A DNA stretch of 64,000 bases from Antribacter soli. GTDB lineage: Bacteria > Actinomycetota > Actinomycetes > Actinomycetales > Cellulomonadaceae. Numbering within the stretch: position 1 is the stretch's first letter; each line of letters starts with the position of its first letter. The stretch is from the NCBI RefSeq assembly GCF_021568775.1, contig NZ_JAKGSG010000011.1:92135-156134 (forward strand), read 5' to 3'. The notes below the pieces were generated by a model. It was not told the origin of the DNA. It was given only the letters and a program-made list of their open reading frames with translations, and did no database searches. Of this stretch, positions 17,644 to 25,319 are shown in pieces. Both the position numbers and the translations under genes were made by a program.

Positions 17644-18732
17644 ATGACGTTCTCCGAGATCGTCCGGGCACTTGGGCGTCGCTGGTACGTGGTGCTCCTG
17701 GGTCTGCTCCTCACCGGGTGGCTGGGCTACGGCGCCTGGGTCCTCACCCCGCCCGTCTACACGGCGCGCGGCCTGCTGCTGCTGCTGCCGTCGGACCAGG
17801 CGGTCGGCGAGGGCGGGAACCCGTTCCTGGTGCTGGGCGGTCTCGATCTCCCGGCCCGCATCCTCGTCGCCTACTACGAGAGCGACGTGGCGAAGGACCA
17901 GGTCGCCGAGGTGGCCCCCGACGCCGAGTACGTCGTCGCGATCGAGGAGTCGACCCGCGGTCCCGTGATCGCCGTCGACGTCAAGGAGAAGACGCCGGAG
18001 GCCGCCGTCGCCGCGCTCGGCTACATCGCGGACTCGATCCCGCGAGAGCTCGGGCGGCTTCAGCAGGAGGTCGACGCACCACCGGAGTCCGTCGTCCAGT
18101 CGATGCAGCTCACGATGGACGAGGAAGCGACGACCGACAACAGCGGCACCGTCCGCGCCCTGATCGCAGCGGTGGGCGCCGGACTCGTGACGACCGGCCT
18201 CATGGCCCTCGGGGCGGACGGGCTCGCGCTGCGCCGCCGTGACACCGTACGGCAGAAGTCTTCCGGGGCGGACGGGGCAGCCGCGCGGGCCACGGCGGCC
18301 GGGGGTCCCGTGCAGGTCGTGCAGGTGCCGGGCGCCGCATCCCGCCGTCCCGCGGACGCGCCCGTACCGCTCCACCCGGTCGCCTCGCCACCGGACGGCC
18401 GGCCACAGCCGGTGCCGTCCCAGCCGTCCCAGCCGGCCCCGCGCAACGTGGCGCCGCAGCCCGCGCCGTCGCAGGTCGCGCCGCCGCAGGCCGCGCCCGC
18501 GTCACCGGCCACACCGCCCCATGCGACGCCGCAGCAGGCCGCGCCCCCCACCCCGCTCCGGACCGTACCGGGGCAGCAGCCCTCGGCCCGCCCGGTGGCG
18601 ATCCCGCCGACCGCGCCGCCGCGCCGTCCGGACGCGGAGGAGCGCCCGGACGCTGCGGAGAACCCGCGCTGGCACGTCGTCGGGCGCGGCGGTGAGCAAC
18701 AGCCACAGGTGACCGACGCGGAGACCGGATGA
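17644..18732 (+). CDS. Wzz-like chain-length protein with long proline-rich cytoplasmic tail
   Basis: 362 residues. A first membrane helix (about 15-33), an extracytoplasmic domain, and a second helix (about 165-190) give the Wzz topology. About 165 residues follow, dominated by Pro, Ala and Gln (repeated Ser-Gln-Pro and Ala-Pro units), far longer than in ordinary Wzz proteins. The tail could be a flexible interaction arm for the synthesis machinery. The ATG at 17644 has AAGGAG 9 nt upstream. Its stop overlaps the ligase-like gene start by 4 bp (ATGA). Confidence 0.75.
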   Translation: MTFSEIVRALGRRWYVVLLGLLLTGWLGYGAWVLTPPVYTARGLLLLLPSDQAVGEGGNPFLVLGGLDLPARILVAYYESDVAKDQVAEVAPDAEYVVAIEESTRGPVIAVDVKEKTPEAAVAALGYIADSIPRELGRLQQEVDAPPESVVQSMQLTMDEEATTDNSGTVRALIAAVGAGLVTTGLMALGADGLALRRRDTVRQKSSGADGAAARATAAGGPVQVVQVPGAASRRPADAPVPLHPVASPPDGRPQPVPSQPSQPAPRNVAPQPAPSQVAPPQAAPASPATPPHATPQQAAPPTPLRTVPGQQPSARPVAIPPTAPPRRPDAEERPDAAENPRWHVVGRGGEQQPQVTDAETG

Positions 18733-20078
18733 CGACGGCGGCGCGGCCGCTCTCCCTCCGGCTACGGACCGAGCGCGGCTTCCGGCTCGACGCGGTCTTC
18801 TGGCTCAGCGTGTACCTCGTGGTCCTGTTCGCGGTCCCCGCAAAGCAGGTGCTCGCCCCGCTCGGCAGCGCCGGGGCTCCGTCGATGGTCTTCGGGCTGG
18901 GCAGCTTCCTGCTGTGGCTGCTCCTCGGGGTCGGGACGTCCCGTCCGGGTCCGCTGCAGGTGCACCCCGTCCGGACCGCCCTGGGCCTGTTCGCCTTCAG
19001 CGTCGGGCTGACGTACATCATCGTGATGGCCCGCCCGATCAACGGCGACGAGGTCAGCCCGGCCGATGTCGCCCTGCTCTCGCTCCTGGCCTGGTCCGGG
19101 ACCCTCCTCGTGGCGCACGACGGCATCCCGTCGCGCGCCCGGTTCGACACCCTGGTGCGACGCATGGCGCTGTGCGGCGGCGTGCTCGCCGCGCTGGGGC
19201 TCGCGCAGGTCGTCTCCGGGCAGGCCTTCGTCGACCGGTTCACGATCCCCGGCCTCACGGGCACGGGGGACCTCGGCCTCACGTGGCGCGGCGGGCTCTT
19301 CCGCCCGGCCGGCACGGCGGCGCATCCTCTCGAGTACGGCGTGCTCGTCATGATGCTCCTGCCGATCGCGCTGCACGTCGCGCTCCACCACAAGGAGCGA
19401 TCGCCGAGGGTCCGCTGGACGCCGGCAGTTCTCCTGGTGCTCCTCATCCCGCTCACCGGGTCGCGCTCCGCGTACATCGGGGCGGCGATCGGCGCCGGCA
19501 TCGTCATGATCGGCTGGCCGGCGAAGCGCCGGGCGGTGGTGGCAATCCTCGGCGGCGTCGGAGTGCTCGCCGCGTTCGCCGCGGCCCCGAACGTCGCCGA
19601 CTCGATCCTCGGCCTCTTCACCGACGTCTCCGACGACCCCAGCATCACCTCCCGCACCGACAGCTTCGGCCTCGCGGAGGAGTTCATCGCCCGCAACCCG
19701 CTGTTCGGTCGCGGACTCGGCACGTTCCTGCCGAAGTACCGGATCTTCGACAACCAGTACCTCCTGCTCCTCGTCACGATCGGCATCGTGGGAACCGCAC
19801 TCTTCCTGGCCGTGTGGCTCGTCACCGTCGGCAGCCTCCTGCGCGTGCGGGCCCTGAGCAGCGACGAGCGGACCCGTGACCTCGCGCTCGCCCTCGTCGC
19901 GTCGGTCACGGTCGGCTTCGTCAGCCTCAGCTTCTTCGACGCGTTCGCCTTCCCGATGACGATGGGCGCGCTGTTCCTCGTGCTCGGCATGGCCGGGGCG
20001 CTCCGGAAGCTCGAGTCGACCTGGGAGCCGGTGTTCGTGCCGCAGGGCGGCCTGTCGACGCACCGCGGGGGGTGGTAG
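18729..20078 (+). CDS. O-antigen ligase/polymerase-like membrane protein (Wzy/WaaL superfamily)
   Basis: 449 residues with about 10-12 hydrophobic segments and one larger hydrophilic loop near the C-terminus. That loop holds 'NPLFGRGLGTFLPKY', the Wzy_C-type motif of O-antigen polymerases and ligases, preceded by 'SITSRTDSFG'. It likely polymerises or ligates the undecaprenyl-linked repeat units on the outside of the membrane. It is coupled by a 4-bp overlap to the Wzz-like gene, the usual functional partner of a Wzy polymerase. Confidence 0.88.
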   Translation: MTTAARPLSLRLRTERGFRLDAVFWLSVYLVVLFAVPAKQVLAPLGSAGAPSMVFGLGSFLLWLLLGVGTSRPGPLQVHPVRTALGLFAFSVGLTYIIVMARPINGDEVSPADVALLSLLAWSGTLLVAHDGIPSRARFDTLVRRMALCGGVLAALGLAQVVSGQAFVDRFTIPGLTGTGDLGLTWRGGLFRPAGTAAHPLEYGVLVMMLLPIALHVALHHKERSPRVRWTPAVLLVLLIPLTGSRSAYIGAAIGAGIVMIGWPAKRRAVVAILGGVGVLAAFAAAPNVADSILGLFTDVSDDPSITSRTDSFGLAEEFIARNPLFGRGLGTFLPKYRIFDNQYLLLLVTIGIVGTALFLAVWLVTVGSLLRVRALSSDERTRDLALALVASVTVGFVSLSFFDAFAFPMTMGALFLVLGMAGALRKLESTWEPVFVPQGGLSTHRGGW

Positions 20079-20080
20079 GC

Positions 20081-21025
20081 GTGGGCGCGCCACATGAAGT
20101 GCTGCCGGGCGCCGCCCGGGCGGCCGGGTGGGTCGCCGTCGCCGTCGTGGTCGCGGCGCTCCCGCCGCTGTTCGCGCTGGCGTTCGCCGGGCCTGCGGCC
20201 CACGAGTGGTCGCAGACGCTGACGACGCTCGTCACCCCACTGGCGGACGGGGCGTGGCGGGTCCTGCGCGGCGGTCTGAAGTGGATCATGCCGCCCGTGC
20301 TCGCCCTCACCGCCCTGGTCTGCCTCGTCGTCCTGCTCCGGCGGCGCGGCGTCGTGCGCGCTCTCGTGGTCGCCGCCGCCACGGCGGGCTCGTTCCTGCT
20401 GGTCGAGGCCGCGAAGACCGGCCTCGTGCCGTTCCCGGCCTACGGGCCCGACGGCGGACGCACGCTCAGCGGGCACACCGCCACGGCGTCGTCGGCACTG
20501 CTCGCCGTGCTGGCGGTCACCCCGTCGCGGTTGCGCGGCCGCGTCGCCGTCGTGGGGGCGTTCCTGGTGACGGGTGCCGAGGTGGGCGTGGTCGTCGGTC
20601 GGTGGCACGACGCAGCCGACGCGGTGCTGCCCGTCGTCGTGACGGCGTGCGCGGCCGCAGTGCTCGGGGCTCTCGCGGCGGCCGTGCGGGTCCGGCACGC
20701 CGGGGCTGCTCGCCCGGTGCCGGCACCGAGGGTCTGGCCGCTCGTCCTCGCCGTGGTGTGCGTGGTGGCGACCGCGGCCCTCGTCAGCCAGCGGCCGGTC
20801 ACCGCCGTGGAGGCGGTGGCCGCCCTGGTGGCCGCTTCCGTCGCCGCGTCGGCTCTGCTCGCCGACGCGATCCTGTGGGCCCTGGCGGTGCTGGACGTGC
20901 CTCAGCCCCGGACGACCGCCGGGGACCACGCCTCGGGGACCGCGACCTCGGGCGTCCCCGAACCGTCGGCAGGCAGCGACCACACGTCGGTCAGACCGGG
21001 CTGGTCGGCGCGGGGCAGGCCGTAG
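20081..21025 (+). CDS. PAP2-family membrane phosphatase
   Basis: About 314 residues with several membrane helices. The PAP2 signature appears as 'VEAAKTGLVPFP', 'LSGHTATASSALLAVL' (the SGH motif) and 'VVVGRWHDAADAVLPV' (Arg-x5-His-type motif). A role in dephosphorylating undecaprenyl pyrophosphate after polymer transfer would fit the locus. I chose the GTG at 20081, 2 bp after the ligase stop and 8 nt from a GGGGGG run; a GTG at 20072 is also open. The last roughly 40 codons (20902-21025) lie antisense to the convergent gene and read as low-complexity, so the natural C-terminus may be shorter. Confidence 0.8.
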   Translation: MGAPHEVLPGAARAAGWVAVAVVVAALPPLFALAFAGPAAHEWSQTLTTLVTPLADGAWRVLRGGLKWIMPPVLALTALVCLVVLLRRRGVVRALVVAAATAGSFLLVEAAKTGLVPFPAYGPDGGRTLSGHTATASSALLAVLAVTPSRLRGRVAVVGAFLVTGAEVGVVVGRWHDAADAVLPVVVTACAAAVLGALAAAVRVRHAGAARPVPAPRVWPLVLAVVCVVATAALVSQRPVTAVEAVAALVAASVAASALLADAILWALAVLDVPQPRTTAGDHASGTATSGVPEPSAGSDHTSVRPGWSARGRP

Positions 21026-21921
21026 AGCAGGGTCTCGTCGTCGAGCCACGCGATCTGGTCGTCGACGTCTCGCGTCTCCGCCTCCAGCACCGTCACGTCG
21101 AGCGTGGCCACGTCCAGCACGGCCGGTGCCCAGCGGAAGCCCGTGCCCGGATCGGTGTCGTGCTTGAACGCGATGCGAGTCCCGTCCGGCGACAGGGAGG
21201 GGCACTCGACGCCGTCGAGCACCGTGGTCAGCGTGCGCGCGGCGAGGTCGCCGCGCACGAGCCACGTCCTGCCGAGCGAGCGGGACTGAACGGTCGCGTA
21301 GAACGAGGTGTCGTCGACGAACGTCACGCCCCACACGTTCCGGTCGACCGGGGCGGCGGGGGCGCCGTCGACGAACAGCGCGAAGTCCTCGAGGTTGACG
21401 GGGTCCGCGCCGTCCGCCGTGCGCACCACGGTCTCCGTCGAGAAGCCCGTCGTCGCGTACGAGTGGCCGGTGACGAACGACGTCGTCGAGACGAGGGTGC
21501 CGTCCGGCGAGAACCGGGTGCGGCTCGGCACGCCGGGCAGCGGCCATGACTCCGTGACCTGCCAGGCCGCGTCCAGCACCTGCGCCTCGAACGTGGTGAC
21601 CACGCCCCGGACCGTCCGCAGGCACACGGCAGCGTCGTCCGTGGCGTCGACGCGGTCGCACGCCACGGACGCGACGGCCCGCGGGCCGGCCAGGTCGTCG
21701 AGCGGCACGGCGGCAACCAGGCCGTACAGGTCGCCGGGCGCGGTGCTCCGGAACACGAGCCGGGGGCCGGTGACCGCGTCCGGCATCGTGGTTGCCACGT
21801 CGCTCGGGGCGGAGCGCTCCGCCTGCGACCGGCGCAGCTCGGCCGTCGCGAACCCCGCGACCGCCGTCAGGACCACGATCACCAGCACCGCGAACACCGC
21901 CACCCTCGCCCGCACGGTCAC
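20902..21921 (-). CDS. membrane-anchored WD40/TolB-like beta-propeller protein
   Basis: 339 residues. It has one N-terminal hydrophobic helix (about 6-27) and then an extracytoplasmic domain with repeated blades such as 'SRTRFSPDGTLVSTTSF' and 'CPSLSPDGTRIAFKHD', typical of TolB/PD40 propellers. Function is unknown; such domains usually bind proteins or glycans. The GTG at 21921 overlaps the MFS stop by 4 bp, so the two are co-translated. Its 3' end overlaps the convergent PAP2 gene by 124 bp, which is unusual. Confidence 0.75.
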   Translation of the reverse strand: MTVRARVAVFAVLVIVVLTAVAGFATAELRRSQAERSAPSDVATTMPDAVTGPRLVFRSTAPGDLYGLVAAVPLDDLAGPRAVASVACDRVDATDDAAVCLRTVRGVVTTFEAQVLDAAWQVTESWPLPGVPSRTRFSPDGTLVSTTSFVTGHSYATTGFSTETVVRTADGADPVNLEDFALFVDGAPAAPVDRNVWGVTFVDDTSFYATVQSRSLGRTWLVRGDLAARTLTTVLDGVECPSLSPDGTRIAFKHDTDPGTGFRWAPAVLDVATLDVTVLEAETRDVDDQIAWLDDETLLYGLPRADQPGLTDVWSLPADGSGTPEVAVPEAWSPAVVRG

Positions 21922-23384
21922 GCGGCTCCTCCGTCGTCGGGCACCGCGGCAGCCTCGGCCCGGCTCTGGACGTGCCGGAGCGCTGTCCAGGCCGCCGGGA
22001 CCGCCGCGGCCAGGACCGCGGCGACGACCAGGAGGGCGCCCTCGCGCCCGACGGCGAACCAGAGCACCCCGAAGCCGGCCGAGGCGACCATCCGGGCCAC
22101 CGCCACGACCGTCTGGGCCGTGCCGATCGCCGTCGCCCGCACGGGCACGGCGACGAGCGTGCCGGCGAGAGCCGCGAGGACGCCGTCGGTCGTGGCGTAG
22201 AAGGCGCCGAGCAGCGCGAGCGCGAGCACCGTGGTCCCGGCGCCGCCCAGGGGGAGCGCGGCGCAGAGGTAGGCGAGGACGAGCAGGCAGTGGCCCCACA
22301 CGAGGACCCGGCCGCGGCCGAACCGGTCGGCGAGCCGGCCGGCCGGCGTCGCGAGCAGCATGTAGGCGGCGTTGGTGCCCACGTACAGGAGGGGGAACCA
22401 CTGGGTGGCAAACCCGTCGCGATCCTGCAGGGCGAGGTAGACGAATCCGTCGCCCACCGTGAGCAGGCCCAGCACCGAGGCGACGACGAGCAGCCGCCGG
22501 GTGGCCCGGTCACGCAGGAAGGACCAGCTGAACGGGCGCTCCGCGGGCCGCAGGCCGCCGAGGGCGTCGCACGTGCAGCCCTTGCACTTCGGCAGGCCGC
22601 GGCCCTCGCGCGTCTGGTGCCGGTCGAGCCAGGCGGCTCGTCGGGGCCGGACGTCCGGCACGAGGAGGACGAGCGCGCCGAGACCCAGGACCGCGGCCCC
22701 GAGCGAGATCACGAACACCGTCGTGTAGCCGTCCGGGATCGCCCACAGGACCACGAAGGCGAGCAGCGGGCCCAGCGCGGCGCCCGCGGTGTCGAGCGCG
22801 CGGTGCGTGCCGAACGACCGGGCGAGCGACCGCGGGTCCGAGGACGCCGCGATCATGGCGTCGCGCGGCGCCGTGCGCACGCCCTTGCCGACCCGGTCGA
22901 TGGCGACCAGTGCCGCGACGGCTGCGAAGCCCGACGCCAGGAGCAGGCCCACCCGCGTCAGGGCGGACAGCCCGTACCCCGCGACGGCCACCCACTTGGG
23001 GTGGTCGCCCCGGTCCGCGGCCCACCCGCCGGCGACCCGGACGAGTGCGCTCGCGCCCTGCATGAGGCCGTCCACGAACCCGTAGGCGACCGTGGTCAGG
23101 CCCAGCGAGGCAGTGATGTACAGCGGCAGGACGGCGGCGACGGCCTCCGAGGAGACGTCGGTGAGCAGGCTGACCACGCCGAGCGTGACGACGGTCGAGC
23201 TGACGCGCGGGACGACGCGCGACCGGCGTGCGCTCTTCCGGGATGCCGTCTCCTTGGCCGCTCTCGAGCCAGCGGTCGACCCGGTGGTCCGCGGCGCGGG
23301 CGGTTCGGCGTCGGACCGCTGAGCGGGTCGGGTGAGAGAGCTCAACGGGGTCCCCGGGGTCGGTGCAGGTTCGGGCTTCGTCAC
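21918..23384 (-). CDS. MFS transporter with cysteine-rich central loop
   Basis: 488 residues. A charged, Ser/Arg-rich N-terminal extension of about 65 residues precedes 12 predicted membrane helices. 'DRVGKGVRTAPRDAMI' after helix 4 is a drug/metabolite MFS-type motif A region. The central loop between helices 6 and 7 has 'LPKCKGCTCDALGGL', a CxxCxC cluster not expected in ordinary MFS carriers. The substrate is unknown. It heads a two-gene operon with the TolB-like protein and diverges from the WbpD-like gene. Confidence 0.85.
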   Translation of the reverse strand: MTKPEPAPTPGTPLSSLTRPAQRSDAEPPAPRTTGSTAGSRAAKETASRKSARRSRVVPRVSSTVVTLGVVSLLTDVSSEAVAAVLPLYITASLGLTTVAYGFVDGLMQGASALVRVAGGWAADRGDHPKWVAVAGYGLSALTRVGLLLASGFAAVAALVAIDRVGKGVRTAPRDAMIAASSDPRSLARSFGTHRALDTAGAALGPLLAFVVLWAIPDGYTTVFVISLGAAVLGLGALVLLVPDVRPRRAAWLDRHQTREGRGLPKCKGCTCDALGGLRPAERPFSWSFLRDRATRRLLVVASVLGLLTVGDGFVYLALQDRDGFATQWFPLLYVGTNAAYMLLATPAGRLADRFGRGRVLVWGHCLLVLAYLCAALPLGGAGTTVLALALLGAFYATTDGVLAALAGTLVAVPVRATAIGTAQTVVAVARMVASAGFGVLWFAVGREGALLVVAAVLAAAVPAAWTALRHVQSRAEAAAVPDDGGAA

Positions 23385-23421
23385 TGTAGGTCGGGGCGAC
23401 CGGCACCTGGGCGTGCTCGCC

Positions 23422-23444
23422 CGGGTGAACCTGGCCTTTCACCC
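23422..23444. promoter_or_regulatory. inverted repeat CGGGTGAA ... TTTCACCC in the MFS/acetyltransferase divergent region
   Basis: CGGGTGAA at 23422-23429 and TTTCACCC at 23437-23444 form an inverted repeat with a 7-bp spacer in the 157-bp region shared by two divergent genes. A hexamer TAGTCT at about 23480 could be the -10 of the plus-strand acetyltransferase gene. Operator function is inferred from recurrence. Confidence 0.4.
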
Positions 23445-23541
23445 CCGTGAGGCCGCGCCCGGGGAGAGCTCGCGTCGCTAGTCTCGCAGCGAGCGCCCCG
23501 GACCATCCGGGCGTGCGTCGTACGGGGCGGGAGAGGTGCAC

Positions 23542-24150
23542 ATGTCTCGGATCGCGGAGTCGGCCGACGTCGACGAGCGTGCCACGATCGGCGAGGGCAC
23601 GTCGGTGTGGCACCTGGCTCAGGTCCGGGAGGACGCCGTCGTCGGACAGGACTGCACCCTGGGGCGCGGCGCCTACGTCGGGCCGGGGGTCGTGATCGGT
23701 GCCGGCTGCAAGCTGCAGAACCACGCCCTGGTCTACGAGCCTGCGATCCTGGAGGACGGCGTCTTCGTCGGACCCGCGGCCGTTCTCACCAACGACCTCT
23801 ACCCGCGGGCCGTGAACCCCGACGGGTCCGTGAAGTCGGCCGACGACTGGCACGCCGTCGGCGTCACGGTCCGCACCGGGGCGTCGATCGGAGCCCGGGC
23901 GGTGTGCATCGCGCCTGTGACGGTCGGGCGGTGGGCCACGGTCGCCGCAGGCTCCGTGGTGACGCGCGACGTCCCCGACTTCGCCCTGGTGGCGGGGGTT
24001 CCCGCACGCCGGATCCGCTGGGTGGGGCGCGCGGGCGTGCCGCTCGAGGAGGCGGGCGAGGGTCTCTGGCGCTGCCCGGCGACGGGCGAGGAGTACGTCG
24101 AGGCCGACGACGGGCTGCGGCCGGCCGAGGAGGACGCGCTCACCGTGTGA
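23542..24150 (+). CDS. WbpD/WlbB-like sugar N-acetyltransferase
   Basis: 202 residues of left-handed beta-helix. 'IGEGTSVWHLAQVREDAVVG' and 'LQNHALVYEPAILEDGVFVGPAAVLTND' are characteristic of the WbpD/WlbB family, including the catalytic region around Asn-His. These enzymes acetylate the 3-amino group of UDP-GlcNAc(3NH2)A. With the oxidoreductase at 2 and the aminotransferase at 3513 this would complete a WbpB-WbpE-WbpD route, although a UDP-GlcNAc 6-dehydrogenase is not in the window. The ATG at 23542 follows GGGAGAGG by about 6 nt. A C-terminal extension contains a single 'WRCPATGEEY' segment. Confidence 0.85.
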   Translation: MSRIAESADVDERATIGEGTSVWHLAQVREDAVVGQDCTLGRGAYVGPGVVIGAGCKLQNHALVYEPAILEDGVFVGPAAVLTNDLYPRAVNPDGSVKSADDWHAVGVTVRTGASIGARAVCIAPVTVGRWATVAAGSVVTRDVPDFALVAGVPARRIRWVGRAGVPLEEAGEGLWRCPATGEEYVEADDGLRPAEEDALTV

Positions 24151-24174
24151 GCGGGCGGGTCGTCCTTGCGCGGT

Positions 24175-25260
24175 TCACCGCCCCTGCCGGCCGCCGGCGA
24201 CCCGCCCCACGAGTCCGGGCGGCTCGTACATCCACCGGGCCCCGGCGCGCTGGAGCAGGTCGTGCACCTGCAGCCCTGCCCACACCACCAGGGGCACGGC
24301 CAGGACAGGTAGCAGGTTGCCCACGGGGTCCGGCGGGGTCGGGACCGTGAGGTCCACGGCCCGGACCACGAGCAGCGCCAGCGCGGCGTGCGCCACGTAG
24401 ACGGGCAGCGTCCGGGCGCCGAACCCGCGCACCGTGTCCGCGGCCCGCACGTCCTGAGCGGCGAGGGAGGCGAGCCCCCGCGCCAGCGCGATCCCGGCCG
24501 GAACGCCCGCGACGCAGCAGAGCAGGTAGGCACCGGGCACCTCCTCGAGCGCGAGCCCGCGCACCAGGCCGACCGCGACCGCCCACAAGGCCACCGCCAG
24601 CAGACCCGTCGTCCAGCCGAGCCCGTCCGCGAAGCGGATCAGCGCCGTCCGCAGGTGCAGCCCGCCGAGGAAGAACACGAGGTACTCGGCGACCGCCCGC
24701 CAGGCGATCACCTCGGCGTCCCACCCGGCCAGCGCGACGGCGGCGAGCCCGCCCGCGACGGCGATCTGGGCCGCGACCGGCACCCGTCGCACCGCCCGGG
24801 CGACGATGAAGAACACGGCGAGCGTCCACAGGAACCAGAGCTCCGTGCGGGGGATCAGCGGCGCGAGCAGGATCTCGCTCGTCACCTCGGCGGGCGTCCC
24901 CCTGCGCCAGCCCACGAAGAGCCGCACGAGTGTGGTGACCGCCTCCCAGAACCAGAAGACCCACACCAGGAACATGACCTTCCCGCGGAGCAGGGGGCGC
25001 CAGCCGCCCGCCACCCAGCGCCCGGCGAACAGCCCCGAGACGGCGAAGAACAGCGGCATGCGCAGCGACCGCACGGCGTCGTTCACCTCGCGCACGCCGT
25101 ACGCGTCGAAGCCGAAGCCGATCGAGTAGTCCGTCGCGTGGAACAGCACCACCAGGGTGAGTGCCAGCCCGCGGGCCGTGTCGGCCCAGGCGAGGCGCGG
25201 TGGCAGCTCTTCCCGGGGTCGTGCGCCGGTCGAGGTCCAGGGCGCAGTCACGCGCCCCAT
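24175..25260 (-). CDS. acyltransferase family 3 (integral membrane)
   Basis: 361 residues with about 10 hydrophobic segments. 'LAWADTARGLALTLVVLFHATDY' near the N-terminus contains the family Arg and His, and 'SLRMPLFFAVSGLFAG' follows: the AcyltransferASE_3/OafB signature. It would transfer acyl groups to a surface glycan or lipid. It lies 24 bp past the convergent N-acetyltransferase gene and diverges from the OmpA-domain lipoprotein gene with a 59-bp gap. It may belong functionally to the polysaccharide locus. Confidence 0.88.
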   Translation of the reverse strand: MGRVTAPWTSTGARPREELPPRLAWADTARGLALTLVVLFHATDYSIGFGFDAYGVREVNDAVRSLRMPLFFAVSGLFAGRWVAGGWRPLLRGKVMFLVWVFWFWEAVTTLVRLFVGWRRGTPAEVTSEILLAPLIPRTELWFLWTLAVFFIVARAVRRVPVAAQIAVAGGLAAVALAGWDAEVIAWRAVAEYLVFFLGGLHLRTALIRFADGLGWTTGLLAVALWAVAVGLVRGLALEEVPGAYLLCCVAGVPAGIALARGLASLAAQDVRAADTVRGFGARTLPVYVAHAALALLVVRAVDLTVPTPPDPVGNLLPVLAVPLVVWAGLQVHDLLQRAGARWMYEPPGLVGRVAGGRQGR

Positions 25261-25319
25261 CGTAGGCGGCGCCCGTGCGGCGATCGGCGCTCAGGTGGCC
25301 GACGTGGTAGGAGTCGTGC

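Noticed and set aside
18200..22513. A 1437-codon minus-strand frame covering several polysaccharide genes
   Set aside because: It crosses five genes on both strands whose families are clear; composition is Ser/Arg/Pro-rich as expected for a shadow.
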